Counted from the stretch's first letter, positions 1 to 8,274 are shown. The stretch: 64,000 bases of DNA from Flammeovirga pacifica (GCF_000807855.2 NZ_JRYR02000002.1:310001-374000); one strand, 5' to 3'. Notes: generated from the sequence alone by a model not told the origin. A program made the numbers and translations.

Positions 1-564
1 GCCATAAGGAGTATATCTTTTTCTATACTTTTCAAATCTTTCCTTTGGCATTTCTTTATGTCCATAGAGTTTACACATACCTCTAATTATAGCTAAGTCA
101 CCAAAAGAAAGGATGTTTTCTCTTTGCATTGAAAATAACATCAACATTTCTGCAGTCCAATTTCCAATACCTTTTAAAGAAGATAATTCTTTACAAACTT
201 CTTCATCAGACATATTGATTAATGCTTCTAAATCAAATTGTTTAAGATAAACCTTTGTTCCAAAATCTTTAATGTAGTCTACTTTTCTGTAGGACAATCC
301 AAAGGACTTTAACTGATCTCTATCAACGTGATGTATATTTTGGGGAGTCACCTCACCTAATGCATTTGTTATCCGATTCCATACGGTGGTTTGTGCTTTT
401 GTAGAAATTTGTTGACCAACAATGGACCTTATTAAAGCTGAAAATAAATCTGGATTCACTGCTCTTTGAATGACTCCAATTTTATCGATTGCTACACCCA
501 ACTTTTTATCTTTCTTCTTTAAATAAAGAAGTGCTTCATCAGTAATAGTAAAAAAGGACTGCAT
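1..564 (-). CDS. DNA-3-methyladenine glycosylase II-like (HhH-GPD), 3' end outside window
   Basis: Base-excision repair glycosylase that removes alkylated purines from DNA in the cytoplasm. The frame opens with ATG at 562-564 and reads through base 1, giving 188 residues with no stop, so the C-terminus is missing. The helix-hairpin-helix lies around residues 125-145 with the core LKGIGNWTAEM. It is followed by FGDLAIIRGM, whose Asp156 sits at the position of the catalytic Asp in the AlkA family. An early segment IVGQQISTKA matches the N-terminal helical part of HhH-GPD enzymes. It starts five bases after the stop of the upstream lipoprotein gene, so the two are probably cotranscribed. Family assignment is firm; substrate range (AlkA versus other HhH-GPD) is inferred. 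Confidence 0.88.
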   Translation of the reverse strand, partial: MQSFFTITDEALLYLKKKDKKLGVAIDKIGVIQRAVNPDLFSALIRSIVGQQISTKAQTTVWNRITNALGEVTPQNIHHVDRDQLKSFGLSYRKVDYIKDFGTKVYLKQFDLEALINMSDEEVCKELSSLKGIGNWTAEMLMLFSMQRENILSFGDLAIIRGMCKLYGHKEMPKERFEKYRKRYTPYG

Positions 565-569
565 AGCTT

Positions 570-1730
570 TTAAAATTTTATTACCCTATCAACAACAAAT
601 TTTCGAGAGGCTTCACCATCTTTTAATTTGTATTGAATTTGTTTTACTTTACCCTCCGTTTTTCCGTTTTCATAGTAAGGAAAACGTTGTATTAGAGTAG
701 TTTCAACAACCGAAAAATCATCATTTCCCATGTACCCAGTAGATAAGTCTTTATCGTCATTAATAGGAGGGAAATAGACTTGGCTAATTGATTTTTTATT
801 ATTGGTAGAATAGGCAAGTATTACGCCTTCATTGTTATCATTTCTCCCAACAATAATTAATTCTGGAGAAACATCAAGGTTTAAATCTTCTACATAAGTT
901 TGAACAATTGTTCCATCAAAAGGAACCTTCAATGTTTCATCATATTTTAAGCCATTGGTTTGAATTTCTATAATTTGTTTTCCTTTTATGTTATTGGCTG
1001 AAACAAAAAAAGTGATGTCAAATAGAGATTCAACTGCAGTGTAAGTGCGTTGGTCAACTTGTTTTTTATCTAAGGGTTGATCTAATTTTTGATAAGTATT
1101 AATCATTGAACCTCCACCAGAACAGTAATATGCTAAAGCATCTCCGTTTTCAGAAGATATGTCTAGTGTATTATCTTGAAAAGTGAACAGAACTTTTGCA
1201 CCATTTAAGAAGGCATGAAATACTCCATTTTTCTCTTGAAAAGCGATCATGTCTGCCGTGCAAGTAGGTTTCTTTTTATCTACCCTAGAACGAATTTTTA
1301 TATTTATTTTGTTCTCATCAAATTTACTGATTCTTACACCAACCCAATCGTACCCTTCTTTTCTTTTCAAGTAACTATCAGAACCATAATCTCCAACGAT
1401 AGTATCGATCTGTATCGTCTTACTACCTTTACAAATGATTTGACTACTCTTTGACCATATGAAATCATTTCCCTTAGTCCAAAATTCATACGTACCATCT
1501 GTATATTTTGTGCCTGAAGCAGAAGGGGTATGCTTAAGTTCATAGGTTTTATTCTGATTATCTTTTAAATATAATTTTTCATCAATGATTTTTGCTTCAA
1601 AATTTAAGGGTTGGTGATAAGCAGAAAAATGAATAACCTTATCAGAAGTTGTATCCTCAAATGATTTTCCACAATTAAACAGAAGGAGTGATAAAACTAA
1701 TGAAAGTGTTAAACAAAAATATTTATTCAT
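570..1730 (-). CDS. Lipoprotein with MliC-type C-lysozyme inhibitor domain and PliI-like C-terminus
   Basis: 386 residues. The signal peptide ends in lipobox LLFNC, so it is a predicted lipoprotein. Residues about 35-105 look like an MliC domain: SASGTKY, then a YEFWTKG segment and a closing Cys, the pattern of membrane-bound inhibitors of c-type lysozyme. A middle block (about 150-215) holds a Cys pair and a GVFHAFLNGAK segment I cannot name. The last 160 residues, with VQTYVEDLNLDVSPELIIVG, resemble the I-type lysozyme inhibitor PliI fold. If correct, the protein would protect peptidoglycan against host or competitor lysozymes. The downstream glycosylase gene begins five bases after its stop. 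MliC call moderate, PliI call tentative. Confidence 0.65.
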   Translation of the reverse strand: MNKYFCLTLSLVLSLLLFNCGKSFEDTTSDKVIHFSAYHQPLNFEAKIIDEKLYLKDNQNKTYELKHTPSASGTKYTDGTYEFWTKGNDFIWSKSSQIICKGSKTIQIDTIVGDYGSDSYLKRKEGYDWVGVRISKFDENKINIKIRSRVDKKKPTCTADMIAFQEKNGVFHAFLNGAKVLFTFQDNTLDISSENGDALAYYCSGGGSMINTYQKLDQPLDKKQVDQRTYTAVESLFDITFFVSANNIKGKQIIEIQTNGLKYDETLKVPFDGTIVQTYVEDLNLDVSPELIIVGRNDNNEGVILAYSTNNKKSISQVYFPPINDDKDLSTGYMGNDDFSVVETTLIQRFPYYENGKTEGKVKQIQYKLKDGEASRKFVVDRVIKF

Positions 1731-1856
1731 GATAATGTTGGTGTTTTATTTAGGCTTACAATTTATAAAATATCTTAAAATGAAACATAAACTAAAGATT
1801 TATTAAATCTTTTTTTTCAATTTATTGATTGAAAATTGATTAAACTATATTACTTC

Positions 1857-2933
1857 ATGAAAAAGCAACTGTTATTTATTGTATTATCTTTTATTTGTCA
1901 AACAATTTTCGCTCAGACAAACAAAGAAAAAGCACAAAAACTCACTCTAGAAGCTATTGATCTTATGGAATCAGGATCGGTGGATAGAAGTATTAATGTT
2001 TTAAAAGAATGTGTAAAACTAGATCCTGAGTCTTTTATTTATACCTATGAAATGGCCTATGCTTATACTTTAAAAAAAGAATACAAGAAGGCAATTAAAT
2101 GTCTAAATAAGTCAAAGAAATGCAAAGACGCCAATAGTCAAGTGTATCAAATGTTAGGTAATTCTTATAGTTACTTAGGGAAACCATATAAGGCTTTAGA
2201 AAAATATCAAGAAGGTTTGACAGTTTTCCCAAATGCTGGAAACTTATATTTAGAATCAGGCAACATATATTATCAATCGAATATTATTGATGAAGCAAAA
2301 AGGCTCTATAAAATTGGAATAGAGAAAGACCCTATGTATCCTTCTAACTATTACCGTTTAGCCAAACTATCATTAACATCAGAATATAAATTAGATGGAC
2401 TTATTTATGGGGAATTGTTTATGAATATTGAAAGAGGTTCTGGACGTACTGGGGAGATGAGTAAATTGCTTTATGATACCTACAAATCGTCTATTTCACA
2501 TAAAGGAGACACATCGGTATATTCTTTTAACAAAACATTAGAGTTAAATTCTAATAATATTTCAGATGGAGAGATAAAATTACCCCTTCAATTCACCTAT
2601 TTCAATAATTTAGCATTGGCAGCTGCTCAATTGGGACAACAAGAAGTGGATTTAGAATATATGTGTGAACTCAGAAAATTATTATTGGAAAACTATATGA
2701 AAAATTCCATTAATGAATACCCTTTAATTTTAATGAGTTATCAGAATAAAGTAGCGGAAGCCGGACATTTAGAAGCTTATAATTATTATATTCTACAACA
2801 AGGGAAGAAAGAGGAAATGGATTCTTGGTTTGATGCAAATGAAGAAAAATATAATCAATTTGTAGAATGGTACATTATGAAAGAGAATGTATTGAATATT
2901 TCAGCTGAAGAAATTTTCTTAGGAACAGATTAA
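1857..2933 (+). CDS. Secreted tetratricopeptide-repeat protein
   Basis: 358 residues from ATG at 1857. A longer frame begins at TTG 1836, but only the ATG gives a clean signal peptide (MKKQLLFIVLSFICQTIFAQ) with the AQ cleavage site usual in Bacteroidota. Residues about 25-200 hold four to five TPR units, for example VYQMLGNSYSYLGKPYKALE and the next NLYLESGNIYYQSNIIDEAK. The C-terminal 150 residues are helical and unassigned. The protein is probably periplasmic or outer-membrane associated and acts as a protein-binding scaffold; no enzymatic motif is visible. It is a single gene followed by a strong hairpin. Divergent from the lipoprotein gene at 570-1730. Confidence 0.8.
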   Translation: MKKQLLFIVLSFICQTIFAQTNKEKAQKLTLEAIDLMESGSVDRSINVLKECVKLDPESFIYTYEMAYAYTLKKEYKKAIKCLNKSKKCKDANSQVYQMLGNSYSYLGKPYKALEKYQEGLTVFPNAGNLYLESGNIYYQSNIIDEAKRLYKIGIEKDPMYPSNYYRLAKLSLTSEYKLDGLIYGELFMNIERGSGRTGEMSKLLYDTYKSSISHKGDTSVYSFNKTLELNSNNISDGEIKLPLQFTYFNNLALAAAQLGQQEVDLEYMCELRKLLLENYMKNSINEYPLILMSYQNKVAEAGHLEAYNYYILQQGKKEEMDSWFDANEEKYNQFVEWYIMKENVLNISAEEIFLGTD

Positions 2934-2950
2934 TTCTACAAGAATTTTAT

Positions 2951-2989
2951 ACTCAGAGTTCAAGAAAAAAAGTGATTTGAGCTCTGAGT
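2951..2989 (+). terminator. Hairpin after TPR gene
   Basis: ACTCAGAG and CTCTGAGT bracket a longer stem of 13 pairs with one G-U pair and a 13-base A-rich loop, 17 bases after the TPR stop codon. There is no clean T run after it, so termination efficiency is uncertain. Confidence 0.55.
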
Positions 2990-3098
2990 AATATATACAC
3001 TTATTAACTCAAGTTAAGAAGTTATTAACAGCTCGAAAGTAGGGTAGGGACGTTATATAAATAAAGTCAGATGTTTATTTAATTCAACCCGTAATACC

Positions 3099-3260
3099 AT
3101 GAATACTATCTTTGTTATTGTTCTTTTTATGTTTGTGACATTAATAGGTTTGTTCTCTTTAGTCACTCAATCGAAACATAATTTAAATGCTTTGGGAATT
3201 GTAGCAGCAGTTATTTTTGTATCTGTTATTTTAGCTCAAGTATGTGTACAATTTGGGTAA
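3099..3260 (+). CDS. Small two-helix membrane protein, 53 aa
   Basis: ATG at 3099 opens a 53-residue frame to TAA at 3258-3260. Residues 3-22 and 32-50 form two hydrophobic helices joined by a short polar loop (TQSKHN), so a small inner-membrane hairpin protein is expected. I do not recognise the family. It follows the terminator of the TPR gene, so it should have its own promoter. Its last 30 bases overlap the end of the convergent DUF2752 gene. The alternative is chance, since hydrophobic frames are common in AT-rich DNA antisense to membrane genes; but most of this frame lies outside the neighbour. Confidence 0.45.
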   Translation: MNTIFVIVLFMFVTLIGLFSLVTQSKHNLNALGIVAAVIFVSVILAQVCVQFG

Positions 3261-3659
3261 TAGGTTCCTACCAATACTAAAAGCAATCACAACAATAAGA
3301 ATAATTTTAATAGCAATAGGTCCGTAGAGGACCTTTCTTTGTTTATAAATGATACGTGGATCAATCCAACGGAAAATGATTTCTATAAGAATATAAGGTA
3401 TCGAAAGTAGTAAGAGGGGGTTATATTTAAAAGCAGCTATCAAATTAAAATTTAATAATTGATGAATGGCTCTTTGAGATCCACATCCGGGGCAATCTAA
3501 CCCAGTTACCGCTTTAAAAGGACACTTAGGGAAAAAATCATATGCCAAAGGGTTAAATCTTCTATATATTATTATGAGAAGAGTTAACCCTATGATTATT
3601 ACTACTGACTTCAGTAATATTTTTTTAGTAAAAACTATTTGTTGCTGCTCCAACACCAA
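3231..3659 (-). CDS. DUF2752 membrane protein
   Basis: About 142 residues with three predicted membrane segments and the DUF2752 signature: CPFKAVTGLDCPGCGSQRA followed by an N-P-L helix, matching the conserved C-x-G-C-G-x-x-R block of the family. The function of DUF2752 is unknown. There is no methionine codon anywhere in the frame, so initiation must use TTG (3659), GTG (3656) or TTG (3653), or the product is made by frameshift from the CD225 gene, which it overlaps by about 35 bases in the +1 frame. The pairing of a CD225 protein with DUF2752 is common in this phylum. The start is therefore uncertain; the family is not. Confidence 0.78.
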   Translation of the reverse strand: MVLEQQQIVFTKKILLKSVVIIIGLTLLIIIYRRFNPLAYDFFPKCPFKAVTGLDCPGCGSQRAIHQLLNFNLIAAFKYNPLLLLSIPYILIEIIFRWIDPRIIYKQRKVLYGPIAIKIILIVVIAFSIGRNLLPKLYTYLS

Positions 3660-3894
3660 ACACTACCATTATAAAAATATACAATACAGTAAAGATAGCA
3701 GCACTAATAATGCCCCATTTCATCCATTTTTTAGCCTCATCAGATGCTCGTTGTGCTCCTTCTTTGTCTCCAGCATAAAATCTAGATTCAACTTTTGAAG
3801 CATTGACAATACCTGCAATACCAAATGGTAAGCAGCAAAATAGTGTAACCAGGATAGATTCTACTAAATAACTTTTAGGAGGTTGTTCGCTCAT
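3625..3894 (-). CDS. CD225/dispanin family membrane protein
   Basis: 89 residues. The N-terminal hydrophobic segment (VESILVTLFCCLPFGIAGIV) carries the double Cys and P-F-G-I-A pattern of CD225/dispanin proteins. A polar stretch with SKVESRFYAGDKEGAQ follows, then a second helix near the C-terminus. Bacterial members are two-TM membrane proteins of unknown role; the animal relatives are the interferon-induced IFITM proteins. The stop codon lies inside the start region of the DUF2752 gene, indicating coupled translation. A TATATTTG element 32 bases upstream fits a promoter. Confidence 0.8.
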   Translation of the reverse strand: MSEQPPKSYLVESILVTLFCCLPFGIAGIVNASKVESRFYAGDKEGAQRASDEAKKWMKWGIISAAIFTVLYIFIMVVFGVGAATNSFY

Positions 3895-3925
3895 TTTAAA
3901 AAATTAGTTTATTAAAAAGTTATAC

Positions 3926-3933
3926 CAAATATA
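3926..3933 (-). promoter_or_regulatory. -7 element for CD225-DUF2752 pair
   Basis: On the minus strand this reads TATATTTG, a full match to the Bacteroidota -7 consensus TAnnTTTG, 32 bases before the CD225 ATG. No convincing -33 TTG was assigned. Confidence 0.45.
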
Positions 3934-4204
3934 ATTTATTAATTAGATTTTATTAAAGTTGTTCATAAAAAAACATATAATATTTGTAAGGGATTAAAAT
4001 ATAAAATGCGTTTATATCAAAAATACTCCTTGATGTAATTTTTTCTAAGGGTAAGTGACACCCAAAATGTGCTTTTCATAAAAAAATGAATTGGAGGTCT
4101 TGAAATTATTCAATTTTCTAAATTTCAATACAACATAATTATTAGAATTATGAAAATGATTTTCCATTCATTGATGTCAATAAAAAAACATAAAAGAGAA
4201 AAAA

Positions 4205-4422
4205 ATGAAATAAATTTAGGGAACTGACAATTACTTACTTACTGCAAAATGAGTCGATTATCATTTACCGTTTTCTTTAGGTAAATTAGAATTGTCAAGA
4301 AACCTTACCTATTACATAAAGCAATACTTAAAGCAATTACCAAATTACTATCTATTTATTTTTCCCTATTTTTTTATAGACCCATTATCTAAAAAGGCGC
4401 CCCTACCGGAGGCGTCTTTTTT
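4205..4422 (+). ncRNA. Candidate structured RNA ending in an intrinsic terminator
   Basis: No reading frame, but three perfect nested complementary pairs: 4217-4223 with 4362-4368 (7 bp), 4225-4232 with 4290-4297 (TGACAATT, 8 bp) and 4263-4269 with 4280-4286 (ATTTACC, 7 bp). These are followed by a terminator-type hairpin with a T run at 4391-4422. The size and long-rod plan recall 6S RNA, but I have no sequence match to support that and no good promoter. The 5' end is a guess. Confidence 0.35.
4391..4422 (+). terminator. Intrinsic terminator without upstream CDS
   Basis: AAAAAGGCGCC and GGCGTCTTTTT pair over 11 positions (one G-U) around a nine-base loop, followed by TTTTTTA. No plus-strand gene lies within 1 kb upstream, so it should end an unannotated transcript. 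It is near-symmetric and could also act on the minus strand. Confidence 0.7.
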
Positions 4423-4492
4423 ATTCTTCACTTTATAATTTGCTTTAAATTGAATGAGTATATCGTTATTCTAGGATCGAAAAAAACAGATA

Positions 4493-4527
4493 TAAAAAAA
4501 GGTCACCTCAATAAAGAGGTAACCTTA
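4493..4527 (-). terminator. Terminator of sulfatase gene
   Basis: AAGGTCACCTC and GAGGTAACCTT pair with one mismatch around a six-base loop; on the minus strand the stem is followed by seven T. It lies 19 bases past the sulfatase stop. Confidence 0.75.
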
Positions 4528-4545
4528 GTAGATTTGATAATAAAG

Positions 4546-6192
4546 TTATTTAGATTTCTTAGTGTTTGAGTAATTGGCATGTTCATACACTCTACCGACC
4601 TTAATGTCGGTTTTTTTCATCATCTCTTCTCTTGAATCTTCTTTGTAATCTTTTTGAAGTTGATCCATTTTAGCTTTTAATTGAGCTGTGATTTCTTCAT
4701 AGCCAGCTTTACCATAAAGATTGTTCAATTCATTAGGATCATTTTCAAGATCAAATAATTCGTAATCCTCATCAATCCATGTGTTTTTCGCAGCTTCAGG
4801 ATTATAATAGAAGTGGATCAATTTATATCTATCTGTTCTTAAACCGTAGTGAGGTCTAACATGGTGCCACCATGGGAACTCGTAATAGTGATAATAAACA
4901 GCATCTCTCCATTCTGCATCTTCATCTTCTAAAACAGTTCTGAAAGATTTACCTTGAATATCAGATGGAACATCTACACCAGCATAATCTAATAAAGTTG
5001 GTGCAAAGTCAACGTTCATTGTTAAGTTCTTATTTACGTTATTTGCTTTGATATGATTAGGGTAACGAATTAAGAAAGGCATTCTGTAAGCCTCTTCATA
5101 CATCATACGCTTATCAAACCAACCGTGTTCACCTAAATAGAATCCTTGGTCTGAAGTGTAAATAACGATAGTGTTTTCTGCTAAACCATTTTCATCTAAG
5201 TAGTTTAACATTTCACCAATATAATGGTCAACGCCTTTCACACAACCTAAGTATTCTTTCATGTACTTTTGGTACTTCCATTTCTTTAAAGCTTGTCCTT
5301 TAAGTTCATCATTTGGAGACCATGGTTCCTCGTTATTGTTTCCATATTTGTACCAAGCATTGATTTCCTTTTTAGTCATATCCTTGATATTCTCAGGATG
5401 AACTTTCAAGTCTTTTCTATTAAGGTTTCTCTCGATAGTCATCCAAGTATCACCAGCCGCTACTTTACCTTCGTAAGTATCATTGAATGTTTCAGGTTCA
5501 GCAATTTCTACATCATCAAAAACATGTTGGAATTGTTCGTCTGGAGTCCAAGGTCTGTGTGGAGCTTTGAACTGATACATTAACATAAACGGCTTTTCTT
5601 CGTTACGACCTTTAGTTAACCATTTTTTAGCATCTTCCCATACTTGACGAGTAGAGTGGAAACGAGTTTCTTCTAAAGTATCTGTTCCATTTTCTAAAAA
5701 GATAGTATTATGATATGTACCTTGGCCACCGTGGTTGATCATCACTTTAGAGTAATCGAAACCAGTTGGAGCAGTTCCTAAGTGCCATTTACCTATAACT
5801 GCTGTTTGATAGCCCGCATTTTGAAGTAACTTAGGGAAAGTTTGTTGAGAGCCATCGAAATCTCCACCAGATTCATTTTTAAAGAACCCATTCTGATGTG
5901 AAAATTTACCTGTTAATATGGCTGCTCTTGATGGACCACATATGGCGTTGGTACAAAAAGTATTTTGCATGATCGTACCTTCATTAGCAATACGATCAAT
6001 ATTAGGAGTTAAGTCTGGAAATTGTTGAGCAAGACGACCACCATAAGCTGAAATAGCTTCTGAAGAATGATCATCACTCATAATAAAAATAATATTAGGT
6101 TGTTTTTGCTCTTTCTTCTGAGCGCACCCTACTAAAGCAAACATTGCTGTTATTAGGGACAGGAAGCTGATAACGATTCTTTTCATTTGCAT
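4546..6192 (-). CDS. S1-family sulfatase, lipoprotein (GlcNAc-6-sulfatase-like)
   Basis: 548 residues; hydrolyses sulfate esters, probably on sulfated glycans, from the outside or periplasmic face. The signal peptide ends at lipobox LVGC (Cys23). The calcium-binding SDDH starts at residue 39. The formylglycine motif CGPSR is at 85-89, with Cys85 as the residue oxidised by a maturase, followed by AAILTG. Full S1 architecture continues with GKWHLG, the TSDQG segment and a C-terminal SUMF-type subdomain. The N-terminal block (ISAYGGRLAQ, TPNIDRIANEG) resembles N-acetylglucosamine-6-O-sulfatases of subfamily S1_11; that subfamily call is inference. Met3 is an alternative start. Divergent from a second sulfatase, with no SusC/D genes nearby. 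Confidence 0.92.
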   Translation of the reverse strand: MQMKRIVISFLSLITAMFALVGCAQKKEQKQPNIIFIMSDDHSSEAISAYGGRLAQQFPDLTPNIDRIANEGTIMQNTFCTNAICGPSRAAILTGKFSHQNGFFKNESGGDFDGSQQTFPKLLQNAGYQTAVIGKWHLGTAPTGFDYSKVMINHGGQGTYHNTIFLENGTDTLEETRFHSTRQVWEDAKKWLTKGRNEEKPFMLMYQFKAPHRPWTPDEQFQHVFDDVEIAEPETFNDTYEGKVAAGDTWMTIERNLNRKDLKVHPENIKDMTKKEINAWYKYGNNNEEPWSPNDELKGQALKKWKYQKYMKEYLGCVKGVDHYIGEMLNYLDENGLAENTIVIYTSDQGFYLGEHGWFDKRMMYEEAYRMPFLIRYPNHIKANNVNKNLTMNVDFAPTLLDYAGVDVPSDIQGKSFRTVLEDEDAEWRDAVYYHYYEFPWWHHVRPHYGLRTDRYKLIHFYYNPEAAKNTWIDEDYELFDLENDPNELNNLYGKAGYEEITAQLKAKMDQLQKDYKEDSREEMMKKTDIKVGRVYEHANYSNTKKSK

Positions 6193-6469
6193 AATATAAA
6201 GATGTCTTATCTTATTTAATCTTATTGATTTGGTACATCGATCTTAGAAAACTTTAATCTGTTGAATTTGTAAGGTCGATTATTAAAATTATTATTTTTG
6301 ATACTGCAATATTAATAATCTTAAAATAGATTGACGTTGAAGTATCGTTCTCAAAGGTAGAGTAAAAGTTCTGTGTAAATTCATCCTTTGTTTGTTATGA
6401 TGCTGAAAATAGGGTGTTTAGTGCCGATTTATGACGATAGAATCAAAATTGGTGTAGTAAGAACATTTA

Positions 6470-6504
6470 TTGGAGTACTTTCATAAGTATTAGTACTACA
6501 TTTG
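6470..6504 (+). promoter_or_regulatory. Promoter candidate, TTG-N24-TACATTTG
   Basis: TACATTTG at 6497-6504 matches TAnnTTTG exactly. TTG at 6470-6472 is upstream with a spacer of 24, slightly long. Transcription would begin near 6511 and reach the hairpin at 6572. Confidence 0.45.
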
Positions 6505-6571
6505 TGTAACAATAATTTATAAGAGAGCAGACAATTTAGCTAAGAATTAATATAATGTTGTGTGACTATTG

Positions 6572-6621
6572 GAAAGGTGCGTTCATTGATTAAATATAAT
6601 TAATCTAATGACGCACTTTTC
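6572..6621 (+). terminator. Long hairpin with T run in sulfatase leader
   Basis: GAAAGGTGCGTTCATT pairs with AATGACGCACTTTTC (one bulge, one G-U), capped by GATTAA/TTAATC, followed by TTTTCTTTTA. It sits between the promoter match and the sulfatase start at 6658, so it may be the end of a short RNA or an attenuator. Confidence 0.6.
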
Positions 6622-6657
6622 TTTTAAGTCAATAAAGAACTTTTAAAGTAGATAAAA

Positions 6658-8274
6658 ATGAAGCTATTTAATTTATTTATACTAAGTATTTTTTTCGCAT
6701 TTTGTGTCGAGGCACAAGATGAAAAACCAAACATAGTTTGGATTTCTTTTGAAGATATGAGCCCAATACTTTCTTGTTATGGCGACTCAACTGCACATAC
6801 TCCAAATATTAATTCTTTGGCTAATCAAGGGGTAGTTTATAATAATGTATATGCCACTGCTGGTGTTTGTGCACCTAGTAGAAGTGCGATCATTACCGGG
6901 ATGTATCCAATTAGTATAGGTACAAATCATATGAGAACTGGCAGAGATATCATGAGTTGGGGCAACTCTACCTACAGGGAAGAAAAAGGAGTAGTAGATA
7001 AAAAAGGAAATAATGTTAGAGAATATTCTGCTGTACTTCCAAAAGATGTGAAATGCTTTACAGAATTTTTAAGAGCAGAAGGTTATTACTGTACAAATAA
7101 TGCTAAAACAGATTATCAATTTGCCGCTCCATTTACAGCATGGGATGAAAATGACACTAAAGCACATTGGAGAAATAGAGGAGATGATCAACCATTTTTT
7201 GCTGTTTTTAATTTCAATGAAACGCATGAGTCAAAAATTTGGAAGAACAAAGATTATCCACAAACAGTAGATGAAAATATAGTTCATCTACCACCTTATT
7301 ATCCTGATGTAACAGAAGTGAGACAAGATGTAGCTAGAATGTATTCTAATTTAGAACTATTAGATAAAAGGGTAGGGCAAATCATTCAACAGTTAAAGAA
7401 AGATGGCCTCTATGAAAACACTTATATTTTCTTGTTTTCTGATCATGGAGGACCTTTACCACGACAAAAGAGAGAAGTAATAGCATCAGGTTTACATGTG
7501 CCTTTTGTAATTAAATATCCTCAATCTGAAAAAGTAGGTCATTCAGATCAGTTAATTAGTTTTATCGATTTAGCACCTTCAGTAATCGATTTGGCCAAAG
7601 GAGAAATTCCAGCATATCTTCAAGGCAAGAGTTTATTTTCTGAAGAAAGAAAGTATTCATTTGCAGCAAGAGATAGAATGGATGAATTTACCTCTGCTAG
7701 AAGAAGTGTTACAGATGGAAGATATTTATATGTTCGTTACTTAGAAAATGAAACATCTGCTTATCAAGACATTGGCTATAGAACACAAGTGCCAACCATG
7801 AGAGTGTTGAAAGAGATGTATAGTAAAGGTACTTTAAATGAAGTGCAATCTAAATGGTTTTCTCCTTTAACATCATCAGAAATGTTATTTGATTTAGAGA
7901 ATGATCCTTTTGAAACAAAAAACTTGGCAGAGGATAAATCACATCAAAAAACATTAAAAAAATTCCGTTCAGTAATGAATAAGTGGATGAAAAAAACACC
8001 GGATAGATGTATTCAGCCTGAAGCGGAGATGATAGAGGAAATGTGGCCTAACAATACTCAACCAATTACCTTAAATGTTGGAGGGGTGTATCAAGATGGG
8101 GTTTTGAAATTAAATTGCCCTACTGAATCAGTATCAATAGGATACAGAGTAAATGGTGGGAAATGGAAACTATATCATCAACCTATTAGCACACAAAAAG
8201 GTGATTTAGTTGAGGCAAAAGCCATTAGAATTGGTTATAAAACTTCTGAAATAACATCTTTCAGTAATGAATAA
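6658..8274 (+). CDS. S1-family sulfatase with chitobiase-type C-terminal domain
   Basis: 538 residues. The signal peptide ends MKLFNL...CVEAQ, so it is secreted, not a lipoprotein. The formylglycine motif CAPSR is at 71-75 (Cys71), followed by SAIITGMYP. The metal site FEDMSP, SDHGG near residue 260 and the second sulfatase subdomain are all present. The spacing around VYATAGVCAPSRSAI and TNHMRT is typical of Bacteroidota enzymes annotated as heparan N-sulfatase; that substrate is inference. The last 70 residues (SIGYRVNGGKWKLY, KAIRIGYKTS) look like the CHB_HEX_C beta-sandwich found at the end of some sulfatases. A terminator follows. It is the second sulfatase of a divergent pair and lies 1.2 kb before a GH97 enzyme, suggesting joint use on a sulfated polysaccharide. 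Confidence 0.92.
   Translation: MKLFNLFILSIFFAFCVEAQDEKPNIVWISFEDMSPILSCYGDSTAHTPNINSLANQGVVYNNVYATAGVCAPSRSAIITGMYPISIGTNHMRTGRDIMSWGNSTYREEKGVVDKKGNNVREYSAVLPKDVKCFTEFLRAEGYYCTNNAKTDYQFAAPFTAWDENDTKAHWRNRGDDQPFFAVFNFNETHESKIWKNKDYPQTVDENIVHLPPYYPDVTEVRQDVARMYSNLELLDKRVGQIIQQLKKDGLYENTYIFLFSDHGGPLPRQKREVIASGLHVPFVIKYPQSEKVGHSDQLISFIDLAPSVIDLAKGEIPAYLQGKSLFSEERKYSFAARDRMDEFTSARRSVTDGRYLYVRYLENETSAYQDIGYRTQVPTMRVLKEMYSKGTLNEVQSKWFSPLTSSEMLFDLENDPFETKNLAEDKSHQKTLKKFRSVMNKWMKKTPDRCIQPEAEMIEEMWPNNTQPITLNVGGVYQDGVLKLNCPTESVSIGYRVNGGKWKLYHQPISTQKGDLVEAKAIRIGYKTSEITSFSNE

Larger units (their letters stand above)
3895..4545. other. 650-base gene-free region
   Basis: I see no convincing reading frame. 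It holds a CD225 promoter element at 3926-3933, a nested-stem RNA candidate at about 4205-4422 and the minus-strand terminator of the sulfatase gene at 4493-4527. The stretch 3940-4200 is very AT-rich and I see nothing structured in it. Confidence 0.6.
6193..6657. other. 465-base divergent intergenic region between two sulfatases
   Basis: No reading frame. It carries a plus-strand promoter match at 6470-6504 and a long terminator-like hairpin at 6572-6621, which together bracket a ~115-base RNA ahead of the downstream sulfatase. On the minus strand, TACCTTTG at 6352-6359 is a possible -7 element for the upstream sulfatase. Confidence 0.55.
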
